In this document: in pieces, positions 1-5,975 of the stretch
Numbering within the stretch: position 1 is the first letter of the stretch
How the letters are laid out: the number at the start of each line of letters is the position of its first letter
Assembly: GCA_938014855.1 (NCBI GenBank)
Contig: CALLQM010000144.1
Coordinates: forward strand, 1 to 6,678
Source: an uncultured Clostridia bacterium
Lineage (GTDB): Bacteria > Bacillota > Clostridia > Oscillospirales > Ruminococcaceae
Direction: 5' to 3'
DNA length: 6,678 nt
The notes under the pieces: model-generated
The model's database searches: none
What the model saw: the letters and a program-made list of their open reading frames with translations, nothing else
Told to the model about the DNA's origin: nothing
Program-made: the position numbers and the translations under genes

Positions 1-2
1 AT

Positions 3-89
3 GCCACTATTATCATCGACAAATATCATTTCATTCGGTATGTAACATGGGCAATGGAAAAGGTAAGGAAAAGGCTTCAATCTGATTAA
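3..89 (+). pseudogene. ISL3-family transposase fragment
   Basis: An open frame entering from the left edge encodes about 28 residues and stops with TAA at 87-89. It contains IIIDKYHFIRYVTWAMEKVR, which matches the conserved D-(K/R)-(Y/F)-HF-(I/V)-R stretch followed by W-A and a VRKR motif found in the DDE catalytic core of ISL3-family transposases. In intact members a long C-terminal part follows; here a stop comes six codons after VRKR. None of the three downstream frames resumes a recognisable transposase, so a deletion is more likely than a simple frameshift. It is almost certainly inactive. The family call rests on remembered motif similarity. Confidence 0.7.
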
Positions 90-179
90 AAAATGGATGA
101 CTAGGCAAGAGACTTATTTGGCGTGCCCCAAAATATGAATAATAGACCAAAACATTAAAATGGCTCTAAAAATAGTAAT

Positions 180-206
180 GGGGCAGGATTCTAAGAATCC
201 TACCCC
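180..206 (-). terminator. Hairpin, possible terminator for minus-strand transcription
   Basis: The arms at 180-191 and 195-206 pair over 12 positions with a single C-A mismatch and a 3-base loop. Read on the minus strand the stem is followed by ATTACTATTTTTAG, a modest T-rich tail; read on the plus strand no T tract follows. It lies within the insertion-sequence remnant and is the first strong hairpin downstream of arsC, so it may end leftward transcription from the ars operon and from the riboswitch promoter. The interrupted T tract keeps confidence moderate. Confidence 0.5.
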
Positions 207-224
207 AACCATTGACAAAGAGCC

Positions 225-275
225 GCTTTGCGTCCCCACCTTTTGGTGGGTTTGCCCGTGGCAGTATTTATTTAT
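225..275 (-). ncRNA. Cyclic-di-GMP-I (GEMM-I) riboswitch aptamer, 5' half only
   Basis: Read on the minus strand this is a leader with CACGGGCAAACC, then a 6-bp stem CCCACC/GGTGGG closed by an AAAA loop, then GGACGCAAAGC. These are the hallmark conserved blocks of the GEMM-I class, which bind cyclic di-GMP between two parallel helices. The second helix and the 3' part of the closing stem should follow GCAAAGC, but the sequence switches there (position 224) to the insertion-sequence terminus. The family's usual GAAA tetraloop is AAAA here. The aptamer is therefore split and should not sense its ligand. The gene it once controlled would lie to the left, beyond the element. Confidence 0.8.
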
Positions 276-333
276 GACAGTTACTTCCTTTACGCTACTC
301 TTGGATATATACTTTTGGGGCTAATAAGAGTGC

Positions 334-362
334 ATTATAAAACCTTTTTCATATTATCTTAA
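334..362 (-). promoter_or_regulatory. Candidate promoter for the riboswitch leader
   Basis: Reading leftward, a perfect TATAAT (339-334) is preceded by 17 bases and then TTAAGA (362-357), which matches four of six bases of the -35 consensus. It lies at the end of arsC and about 55 bases upstream of the aptamer, a reasonable spacing for a riboswitch leader. The AT-rich context weakens the -35 call. Confidence 0.4.
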
Positions 363-743
363 TCCATTTGCCAGCTCTGTAATTTTGCTCTCAATCAAAC
401 GGATTGTTTTGAGGAACTCTTGGTCGTCCTTTCCAGTTGGGTCGTCAAGTCCCCAGTCCTCGCGGCGCTTGCAGGGTAAAAAAGGACACTGAACATTACA
501 GCCCATTGTCACCACAATGTCCACAGGAGGAATATCAGACAAGAGCTTACTATATTGTGTTTGCTCCATATCTATACCGTAAAGCTGTTTCATCAGCCGT
601 ACAGCGTCCCCATTGATCTGCGGTTTGGTTTCTGTTCCGGCTGAATAACACTCCAAAACATCACCTGCAAGATGGCGACCCAACGCCTCAGCAATCTGGC
701 TGCGACAAGAATTATGGACACAAATAAATGCGACTTTTTCCAT
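354..743 (-). CDS. arsC: Arsenate reductase ArsC, low-molecular-weight phosphatase type
   Basis: This cytoplasmic enzyme reduces arsenate to arsenite, which Acr3 can then export. The 129-residue length fits the thioredoxin-coupled family with a low-molecular-weight tyrosine phosphatase fold. The anion-binding loop CVHNSCRS starts at Cys8 and matches the CX5R signature. The TMGCNVQCPFLPC segment places Cys82, Cys86 and Cys91 in the region that carries the two resolving cysteines of the classical Cys10-Cys82-Cys89 relay. LDDPTG near residue 101 carries the expected catalytic Asp-Pro. The ATG at 743 is chosen because CVHNSCRS then begins at residue 8 and an AAAGGAG site sits 5 bases upstream; the frame stays open to 824 but that extension has no family resemblance. 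It starts 13 bases after the arsA stop, as the last gene of the operon. Confidence 0.95.
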   Translation of the reverse strand: MEKVAFICVHNSCRSQIAEALGRHLAGDVLECYSAGTETKPQINGDAVRLMKQLYGIDMEQTQYSKLLSDIPPVDIVVTMGCNVQCPFLPCKRREDWGLDDPTGKDDQEFLKTIRLIESKITELANGLR

Positions 744-756
744 CTGATCTCCTTTC

Positions 757-2493
757 TTACAATGCGAGCAATTTATCATCTTTAATTTCATCGGCATTCC
801 ACCTGATAACAGCAAAGTTATCATGGGAGATTTCGCCTACTTTATTTATCCACTCAACTTCATGACTGGCTTTGGCTTTCAAAAGCTGATTGCTTGTTTC
901 GGTAGCATAAAGGGAGGAATTGATAACCCACCATTTTGTTGCAATCTCGGCACGCTTCAAATCTTCCTCCAACCGCATGGCTTCAAAGACAGGTGTTGTT
1001 TCGGCAAGGGTCACGATGATAACCTCTGTTTCATCGGCATTGCGGAGACGGGGCAGCAACTTCTTTACCGCTTCGGGAATGTCCCCTTGTGTACGTTTTA
1101 CCTCACGGTGATAGCTCTGTGTGGAATCAAGCAACAACAGTGTGTGACCCGTGGGTGCGGTATCAATGACAACTACCTCATTCTCAGCCCGCTTCACAAT
1201 TTCGGCAAAGGCACGGAATACGGCGATTTCCTGAGTACAAGGGGAGCGCAAATCTTCCTCCACATAAGCAACATCATCTGCCGACATGGTTTCACGCGCT
1301 TTAGAAAGCACTTCTTCCTGATAACGCTGAAGTTCTTTTTTTTCGTCAATATGACTCATGGTAATGCCGCTTGTTTCATCCATGACAAATTTAAGATGGG
1401 CGGCAGGATCGGTGGTTGTCAGATGTACTTTTTTCCCTTTGGCCGACAGGCCAAGTGCGATGGCAGCGGCAATTGTCGTTTTCCCAACGCCACCTTTGCC
1501 CATCGTGAAAATGACCTTTTTCCCGCTTGCATCCAAATTATCAATGACCTTACGGAGCGTGGGAATATAGTCAGCATTCAAGGTATTGTCGCTCAAGGCA
1601 AGGCTATCTTTGACAAGCAGATTGCGGACGTTTTCCATGCCAGTAATATTGTAGGCACGTAGCGGTACAAAGTAGGCCGCAATGTCTTTCAGTCCGGCAG
1701 GCATATCTGTAAGTGCCTTTTGTTGCTTATTATACAGGCTTTCGGATATGCCATCATCATAGGCGGGCAATACTCCATTCACAATCATAAGTTGATTGTG
1801 TACACCTAAGTCGGCAAGTTCCTTTGAAGCCCTCTTCGCTTCTTTGAGCGGAGAGCTTTCGGGGCGGGATACGAGGATTAGGGTAGTCAATTTGCTATCT
1901 GCTATAGTATCTACCGCTTCTTTGTACATTTCCTTTTTATCTTCCAAGCCGGAAAGTTGCCCAAGGCAGGAAGCACCGTGCGTGCTTTCGCTGATAAAGT
2001 TGCTCCATGCACTTGGCAGTTGTAGCATCCGAAGGGTATGCCCGGTAGGGGCGGTGTCAAAGATAATGTGGTCGTATTCCTTTGCGGCAGCCTCATCCGT
2101 AATGAAATTTGTAAATTCGTTGAAAGCGGCAATTTCTACCGTGCAGGAACCAGAGAGCTGTTCCTCCATGTTGATGATAACCGATTCCGGCAGCTTTCCA
2201 CGATAGGGAGCGATAACTCCTTCCCTGTATTCTGCCGCTGCCTGTATCGGGTCAAGGTTGGCAACTACAAGCCCTGGCACCTCTGTAATTGGTACGCCTT
2301 TGCCATCGAGATCGGTACTGAATACATCCTGCAAGTTGGAAGCGGGGTCGGTGCTGACAAGCAGCACCTTTTTCCCGTTGTCGGCAAGACTCACAGCGGT
2401 AGCACAAGCGCTAGAGGGTTTCCCAACGCCGCCCTTGCCGGTATAAAACAGATATTTTGTAAGGTTTAGATATTGCAAATCAAACTGTTTCAT
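757..2493 (-). CDS. arsA: Arsenite-stimulated ATPase ArsA, with altered first Walker A
   Basis: A 578-residue pseudo-dimeric ATPase that energises a membrane arsenite carrier, here presumably Acr3. The length matches the family. The N half has a Walker A-like loop at residues 19-27 reading GKGGVGKPS, where GKGGVGKTS is expected; the C half has an intact GKGGVGKTT at 332-340. DTAPTGHTL appears in both halves (146-154 and 444-452), as expected. The three metal-binding cysteines correspond to Cys117 (SGSCTVEIA), Cys176 (GASCLGQL) and Cys419 (SPCTQEIA). The ATG at 2493 is chosen because GGAGGG lies 9 bases upstream and because its A overlaps the TAA of the preceding gene, indicating translational coupling. 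Pro26 (codon at 2418-2416) replaces the Mg-coordinating Thr. Either the first nucleotide site is impaired or this is a sequence error; the rest of the protein looks intact. Confidence 0.93.
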   Translation of the reverse strand: MKQFDLQYLNLTKYLFYTGKGGVGKPSSACATAVSLADNGKKVLLVSTDPASNLQDVFSTDLDGKGVPITEVPGLVVANLDPIQAAAEYREGVIAPYRGKLPESVIINMEEQLSGSCTVEIAAFNEFTNFITDEAAAKEYDHIIFDTAPTGHTLRMLQLPSAWSNFISESTHGASCLGQLSGLEDKKEMYKEAVDTIADSKLTTLILVSRPESSPLKEAKRASKELADLGVHNQLMIVNGVLPAYDDGISESLYNKQQKALTDMPAGLKDIAAYFVPLRAYNITGMENVRNLLVKDSLALSDNTLNADYIPTLRKVIDNLDASGKKVIFTMGKGGVGKTTIAAAIALGLSAKGKKVHLTTTDPAAHLKFVMDETSGITMSHIDEKKELQRYQEEVLSKARETMSADDVAYVEEDLRSPCTQEIAVFRAFAEIVKRAENEVVVIDTAPTGHTLLLLDSTQSYHREVKRTQGDIPEAVKKLLPRLRNADETEVIIVTLAETTPVFEAMRLEEDLKRAEIATKWWVINSSLYATETSNQLLKAKASHEVEWINKVGEISHDNFAVIRWNADEIKDDKLLAL

Positions 2494-3380
2494 TAGCAAC
2501 AACCCTCCGAACAGCAGCACCCGCCATCTTCTTTTTTAGTTTCAGCCGCTTCTAAGAACGCAGCCGGGATTTCAAGCCATGACGCAATTTCCTCATTGGT
2601 AGGGTATGCCTTGGTTTTGACGATTTTACCGTCAATGAGAGTAGCGGGTAAAGACTCAACACCATCACCCATAATCAGCTTGTTGATTTCGGAATTGTTG
2701 ACAAACGCCTGTGGCGCACTGTTGAGGTTAAAGCGGGAGGTGGTTACACCGTTCTTTTGCAGATTGCTCATAACCGTTGAAATGCGGAGCAGTTCGGGAT
2801 CAATACCGACGCCGCAAAGGCCAGTTTCACAGCACATAGCCGGTTCATAAATAGACATTGTTTTCATAGAAAAATCACTCCTTAAATTAGTGTTGGATGG
2901 TGTATCAGAACAGCCACAAGCGGTTCCGCAGCAGCTATTTTTACCGCTAAAAAACTTATCAAGATTATCTGGCAGCGTATAGGTTTCTGTTACTTGAGGT
3001 TGCCCACCGTAGATGGCCTTTAAGATACCGTCCACGATCATCGGTACGGGCGGCCGCTCGTAGTTTTTACCCTCGTAGACGAACACCCGGCAGTCAACGC
3101 TATCACCGCATAGGTCTCCACAATCTGCGCAGTTGCTTTCCACAAGCTCGCTGCAAATATCCACGCCGTTCACGCGGATTGTCGGAGAGCTGACAAAGCG
3201 GTATTGCTCCGCAAGCTCCCTTGAGATAATGTTGACTGAATTGACTTTGGCTTTAAATCCGAGGGTATCAAATGCACCAGAAAGGACTTCAATAGCTTGT
3301 TTGAGTGTTTCATCCGTTGCCATACACCGTTCACAGGTATTCAAATCGAGGTAAAGAAAGTCAATGGCAAGCTGTTTCAT
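2493..3380 (-). CDS. arsD: DUF2703 domain-ArsD metallochaperone fusion
   Basis: A 295-residue protein joining two normally separate products. Residues 1 to about 130 resemble the DUF2703 family: an LYLDLNTCERC opening with Cys16 and Cys19, a VSSPTIRVNG segment, and a Cys cluster near residues 76-97. The role of that family is unknown, but the layout looks thioredoxin-like. A Cys-rich linker (SCCGTACGC, about 149-157) leads into a complete ArsD from Met172. ArsD carries arsenite to ArsA. Within the ArsD part, vicinal Cys12-Cys13 and Cys18 (MCCETGLC) fall at the same positions as the metal site of characterised ArsD, and the C-terminus ends in CCC and CC pairs. The start at 3380 is chosen because its ATG overlaps the acr3 TGA as ATGA and an AAAGGATGG site precedes it; the frame could begin at 3392. 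A second ribosome site at 2878-2883 may also yield free ArsD. Confidence 0.88.
   Translation of the reverse strand: MKQLAIDFLYLDLNTCERCMATDETLKQAIEVLSGAFDTLGFKAKVNSVNIISRELAEQYRFVSSPTIRVNGVDICSELVESNCADCGDLCGDSVDCRVFVYEGKNYERPPVPMIVDGILKAIYGGQPQVTETYTLPDNLDKFFSGKNSCCGTACGCSDTPSNTNLRSDFSMKTMSIYEPAMCCETGLCGVGIDPELLRISTVMSNLQKNGVTTSRFNLNSAPQAFVNNSEINKLIMGDGVESLPATLIDGKIVKTKAYPTNEEIASWLEIPAAFLEAAETKKEDGGCCCSEGCC
2865..2883 (-). promoter_or_regulatory. Internal ribosome site and start for a free ArsD
   Basis: Inside the fusion frame an AAGGAG (2883-2878) lies 10 bases before an in-frame ATG (2867-2865). Starting there gives a 124-residue ArsD whose cysteines fall at 12, 13 and 18, the positions known for stand-alone ArsD. 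The site therefore looks like the original arsD start, still usable within the fused gene. Confidence 0.7.
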
Positions 3381-4423
3381 TCTGAAAACCATCCTTTCGT
3401 ATTATTTGCGATTTTAACGAGTATCAGCATGACAGGAACTTCCGTAAGTACACCTACAATGGTAGCCAACGCCACTGGCGATTGCGCACCAAACAGGGCG
3501 ATAGCAACTGCAACTGCAAGCTCAAAAAAGTTTGATGCACCAATCATTCCGGCAGGAGCAGCAATTTTGTGTGGCAGTTTTAGTACCTTGCTTGCCAGAT
3601 ATACAATAAAGAAAATCAAAAATGTCTGAATAATTAGAGGTACAGCAATCAAGATGATGTGCAGCGGATTTTCCAAAATAACATCGCCTTGAAAAGAGAA
3701 AATGATAATGAGCGTCAAGAGCAGCCCTGCAATGGTGGTGTTGTTAAACTTCGGCAGAAATGTTTTGTTGAAATATTCCTCACCTTTTCGTTTGATGAGC
3801 TGTGTCCGTGTGATGATACCCGCCATAAGGGGGACGACAACGAACAGTGCTACTGATAAGAGAAGTGTATCCCACGGAATGGAAACACCGCTCACACCAA
3901 GCAAAAAAGCTACGATTGGCGCAAAGGCAGGCAGAATAATAAGGTCATTGGTCGCAACCTGTACCACAGTGTAAGCGGGATCACCTTTTGTCAAATGGCT
4001 CCACACAAATACCATTGCCGTACAAGGGGCGGCTCCGAGCAGGATAGCACCAGCTAAATAGTCCTTTGCCAAGTCTGCCGGAATAAGTGTTTTGAATACT
4101 ACAAAGAAGAACAGGCTTGCAATCCCGAACATGGTGAAAGGCTTAATCAGCCAGTTTGCCACCCAAGTTACAAAAAGCCCTTTGGGATTTTTTCCTACAT
4201 TCTTAATGCTCTTGAAGTCTACCTTGAGCATCATAGGGAAAATCATCAACCATATTAAAATGGCAATTGGGATAGATACCTGTGCATACTCAAATCGACC
4301 TAAAAATGAGGGGACAGCGGGTAAAAACTTGCCGATCAGAATGCCTACTGCCATGCAAAGCAGCACCCACACTGTCAAATACTTTTCAAAAAATCCAATA
4401 CCCGATTGTTTTTCTGTTTTCAT
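3377..4423 (-). CDS. acr3: Arsenite efflux permease Acr3
   Basis: A 348-residue polytopic inner-membrane protein that exports arsenite, probably using the proton-motive force or ArsA-driven ATP hydrolysis. The length and about ten hydrophobic segments fit the Acr3 (bile/arsenite/riboflavin transporter) family rather than the longer ArsB family. The essential Cys sits in GAAPCTAMVFVWS (Cys134, fourth segment) and the conserved Glu in GVLTEVPVM (Glu328). NFFELAVAVAI (about 298-308) is another family hallmark. An AGGAGTG site lies 7 bases before the ATG. The gene follows arsR after 98 bases that contain a hairpin and an ArsR-type palindrome, and its TGA overlaps the next ATG by 4 bases. Nothing in the sequence suggests damage. 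The older symbol arsB is often applied to this family. Confidence 0.95.
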   Translation of the reverse strand: MKTEKQSGIGFFEKYLTVWVLLCMAVGILIGKFLPAVPSFLGRFEYAQVSIPIAILIWLMIFPMMLKVDFKSIKNVGKNPKGLFVTWVANWLIKPFTMFGIASLFFFVVFKTLIPADLAKDYLAGAILLGAAPCTAMVFVWSHLTKGDPAYTVVQVATNDLIILPAFAPIVAFLLGVSGVSIPWDTLLLSVALFVVVPLMAGIITRTQLIKRKGEEYFNKTFLPKFNNTTIAGLLLTLIIIFSFQGDVILENPLHIILIAVPLIIQTFLIFFIVYLASKVLKLPHKIAAPAGMIGASNFFELAVAVAIALFGAQSPVALATIVGVLTEVPVMLILVKIANNTKGWFSE

Positions 4424-4442
4424 AAAATTTCACTCCTATCAT

Positions 4443-4458
4443 ATAGAATTTTTTCTAT
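4443..4458. promoter_or_regulatory. Second ArsR-type operator palindrome, before acr3
   Basis: A perfect ATAGAA-4-TTCTAT inverted repeat, identical in its arms and spacing to the one at the arsR promoter. It sits 20 bases upstream of the acr3 ATG. Recurrence of the same 6-4-6 palindrome at two places in one ars operon makes it a strong candidate for ArsR binding, though I see no convincing second promoter beside it. Confidence 0.6.
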
Positions 4459-4474
4459 GTTTCGACTATTTTTT

Positions 4475-4512
4475 TGTCGGTGTCAGTTCTGTCATGGAAC
4501 GTGACACCGACA
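4475..4512. repeat. Strong inverted repeat (hairpin) between arsR and acr3
   Basis: Arms at 4475-4485 and 4502-4512 are perfectly complementary over 11 bp. The stem extends by four more pairs (GTTC/GAAC) past a bulged G. It starts 10 bases after the arsR stop. On the minus strand the stem is followed by a run of A, not T, so it is not a conventional terminator there. It may act as an mRNA processing or stability element setting arsR against acr3 expression. Confidence 0.65.
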
Positions 4513-4521
4513 CCAGCGCAT

Positions 4522-4839
4522 CTACGTATCACCGCCTTTACGATGGCATATACAATCTGGAGTAGAGAAAAATACCTCGCCTAATTGTTTATAAAAGGCT
4601 TGCAGATTTTCAGTGCTGAGTGAATAATGTGTCCACTTGCCCTCTGGTCTTGCGTTTACTATACCAGCCTTAATTAGCACTTTCATATCGTGGGAAAGAG
4701 TCGGCTGGGTAATATGAAATTCTTCTAAAATCTTGCAAGCACAAAGCTCACCGCAGGAAAGCATATCAACAATACGCAGCCGCTTTGGATTAGCAAGAGC
4801 CTTTAGAATTTTTGTACTTTCAATATACTTTTGTTCCAT
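4522..4839 (-). CDS. arsR: Arsenic-responsive repressor ArsR
   Basis: A 105-residue winged-helix repressor of the ArsR/SmtB family that leaves its operator when arsenite binds. The ELCACKI segment gives the metal-sensing Cys33-X-Cys35, equivalent to the ELCVC motif of classical ArsR, with an extra Cys29 nearby and a C-terminal CIC at 96-98. The recognition helix lies in ITQPTLSHDMKVLIKAGIV (43-61), and the wing in EGKWTHYSL. A GAGG site lies 8 bases before the ATG. It is the first gene of the operon and is probably autoregulated: a palindrome covers the predicted start of transcription, and the same palindrome recurs before acr3. Confidence 0.95.
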   Translation of the reverse strand: MEQKYIESTKILKALANPKRLRIVDMLSCGELCACKILEEFHITQPTLSHDMKVLIKAGIVNARPEGKWTHYSLSTENLQAFYKQLGEVFFSTPDCICHRKGGDT

Positions 4840-4852
4840 TGTACAACCTCAC

Positions 4853-4868
4853 ATAGAATATTTTCTAT
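4853..4868. promoter_or_regulatory. ArsR operator palindrome at the ars promoter
   Basis: A perfect ATAGAA-4-TTCTAT inverted repeat placed immediately downstream of the -10 box and over the expected start of transcription of arsR. Binding there would block initiation. The identical arms recur at 4443-4458. Confidence 0.75.
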
Positions 4869-4873
4869 ATATA

Positions 4874-4902
4874 AGTATATGCCGTGGATTAAGAAATGTC
4901 AA
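4874..4902 (-). promoter_or_regulatory. Promoter of the ars operon
   Basis: Reading leftward, a perfect TTGACA -35 box (4902-4897) is followed after exactly 17 bases by TATACT (4879-4874), five of six bases of the -10 consensus. Transcription would begin near 4867, about 28 bases before the arsR ATG and inside the operator palindrome. Confidence 0.85.
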
Positions 4903-4978
4903 TAATTTTTCAATCCTCTGTTCCGTGCCTTCCAATAGCATAGCCTATTTAAAAGTAGCGCTAATCAAGGGTTACACT

Positions 4979-5030
4979 AAAAGCACAGCGAAGTGCCCTG
5001 GATAGATTCAAGGCATTTCGCTATACTTTT
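4979..5030. terminator. Bidirectional rho-independent terminator
   Basis: Arms at 4987-4997 and 5012-5022 pair over 11 positions with one G-T wobble. Beyond a 3-by-3 internal loop the flanks AAAAG (4979-4983) and CTTTT (5026-5030) also pair, giving short T runs in both directions. It lies between the end of the minus-strand gene fragment (5049) and the ars promoter, so it would stop readthrough into arsR. Confidence 0.65.
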
Positions 5031-5048
5031 CGAGGCATAACATGATAG

Positions 5049-5227
5049 TTACAGTATATCTCCACAGAAGTTTTCCCTGTATTCCAGATGCTCCTGCGGG
5101 TTTTCCGCCGTGGTCTTAGCCAGAATCTTAGCGTACAATGCGGTGATAGCATTTTTCGCACCCCGGCTTCCGAGTATGACTCCCTGCTTAGTAGGGAGGC
5201 TTTCGCCCCGTGATGTTAGTATATAAC
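5049..5227 (-). pseudogene. C-terminal fragment of an unrecognised gene
   Basis: Reading leftward from the insertion-sequence boundary, the frame encodes about 55 residues with a protein-like composition, including ESLPTKQGVILGSRGAKNAI and ending HLEYRENFCGDIL before TAA. A terminator follows directly, as expected at a real gene end. The residues encoded upstream of about 5227 come from the IS3-type remnant, and no ribosome site or start precedes the fragment. I do not recognise the family. The context of mobile-element debris suggests a gene of an integrative element whose 5' part was lost, but that is inference. Confidence 0.45.
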
Positions 5228-5489
5228 AGTAGACACGAAAAGTTGAACAACTTATAATAATATCAATTAAGAAAAGGAGTTGTTCAATATGGCAAAGAAC
5301 CAAAAGAAGTATACACCAGAATTTAAGCAACAGCTTGTGGAATTATATAATACTGGTAATTACTCTTATCCTCAACTATCAAGTGAATATGGCATAGCAA
5401 AATCAACTATTTTAGGGTGGGTAAAAGAACTTACACCAGTGAAAGTTTCCAGTACAGAAACAATCTCTATGAAAGAATACAAAGCTCTT
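5228..5489 (+). mobile_element. IS3-family insertion-sequence left-end remnant
   Basis: The segment has a short leader, a ribosome site and the first two thirds of an orfA-like transposase frame. Similarity ends abruptly at about 5489, where the sequence changes to the region just downstream of the cupin gene. The left boundary is placed near AGTAGACACGAAAAG (5228-5242), which looks like a terminal repeat, but the partner end is missing so this cannot be confirmed. orfB and the right end are absent. Confidence 0.6.
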
Positions 5490-5591
5490 ATTTTTCGCAC
5501 ATGTATTGCGGCTTCAATCCTCCAATCTATCAGCATCCGCCTTCGTTCTGTGCACAGTGTCATGCGGGTGATGGGATGGTGCATAAATTGA
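5289..5591 (+). pseudogene. Truncated IS3-family transposase OrfA
   Basis: The first 67 residues (5289-5489) resemble the helix-turn-helix OrfA of IS3-family elements. KKYTPEFKQQLVELY opens the protein, and YPQLSSEYGIAKSTILGWVK is the DNA-binding helix pair. Intact relatives continue from MKEYKAL into a leucine-zipper coiled coil, KEN-type heptads. Here MKEYKAL is followed by unrelated residues read through the flank and the antisense strand of the cupin gene, up to a stop at 5589-5591. An AGGAG site lies 9 bases before the ATG. With no orfB the product cannot transpose; at most it would be a stray DNA-binding fragment. Confidence 0.7.
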
Positions 5592-5975
5592 ATAGAGTTT
5601 TAGTGGGCATCGCCCTTTGTTAACAACATTATGCCATGTCCCTGCGGGAACAAAAATAACATCATCCGCCGATATACATTGCTGGAAATCCAATTGCTCC
5701 TTTCGTTTTCCCATCATTACAATACCTCTTCCATGTTCGATACGCAAAAACTGATCGGTATCTGGATGTATCTCAAAACCGATTTCACCGCACACTGGAA
5801 TACTCATCAAAGTTAACTGCAAGTGACATCCGGTCCACAATGCCGTGCGGTAGTTCTGATTCTGACCAGTTGCTTTCGCAATGTTGGTAACATAGGGATA
5901 AGGTCCATAGTCTTGTTGACGTGGCCCTGTGGTATGATTACTGCAACCTCCTCTGTTCCCATTATATCGATCCAC
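5514..5975 (-). CDS. Single-domain cupin protein
   Basis: A 153-residue cytoplasmic cupin. The N-terminal PYPYVTNIAKATGQNQNYRT and the following LWTG-HLQ-TLMSIP segment match a widespread family of small bacterial cupins of unknown substrate. Cupin motif 1 is seen as EIGFEIHPDTDQFLRIEHG (64-82), with His70, Asp72/Asp74 or Gln75 and Glu80 as likely metal ligands; motif 2 is FVPAGTWHN (108-116), with His115. The C-terminal YSIYAPSHHPHDTVHRTKAD (128-147) is typical, so the gene looks complete. The GTG at 5975 is preferred because AGGAGGTG lies 7 bases upstream; the upstream ATG at 6008 would place that site inside the coding sequence. Family GG in PVGGEIG is CG here (Cys62). The insertion-sequence remnant lies only 24 bases past its stop, so any native terminator has been lost. 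Confidence 0.85.
   Translation of the reverse strand: MDRYNGNRGGCSNHTTGPRQQDYGPYPYVTNIAKATGQNQNYRTALWTGCHLQLTLMSIPVCGEIGFEIHPDTDQFLRIEHGRGIVMMGKRKEQLDFQQCISADDVIFVPAGTWHNVVNKGRCPLKLYSIYAPSHHPHDTVHRTKADADRLED

Larger units (their letters stand above)
1..224 (+). mobile_element. Right-end remnant of an ISL3-family insertion sequence
   Basis: The segment begins inside a transposase reading frame (3-89) and ends at 224 with a sequence that, read on the minus strand, starts GGCTCTTTGTCAATGG. That resembles the GG-TCTTTGTCAA style of terminus I associate with ISL3-family elements, recalled rather than searched. The boundary at 224 is also supported by a conserved riboswitch sequence that breaks off there. 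ISL3 transposases normally run well over 100 residues past the motif seen here, but only 135 bases separate the stop codon from the terminus, so the element is probably internally deleted. Its left end lies outside the window, and no target duplication can be tested. Confidence 0.6.

Noticed and set aside
235..250. CCCACC-TTTT-GGTGGG as a plus-strand terminator
   Set aside because: The T tail is only three bases, and the stem is better explained as the first hairpin of the GEMM-I aptamer on the minus strand.
823..1662. A 279-codon plus-strand open frame
   Set aside because: It lies wholly antisense to arsA, whose motifs are clear in the opposite frame. It has no ribosome site and its composition (Cys, Phe and Asn rich) is that of a shadow frame.
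4475..4512. The hairpin after arsR as a rho-independent terminator
   Set aside because: The transcribed strand has A residues after the stem, and on the other strand the stem is followed by CCAGCG. Neither direction has a T tract.
4092..4565. A 157-codon plus-strand frame spanning acr3 and the end of arsR
   Set aside because: It is antisense to two well-supported genes and crosses the intergenic hairpin; there are no family motifs or start signals.
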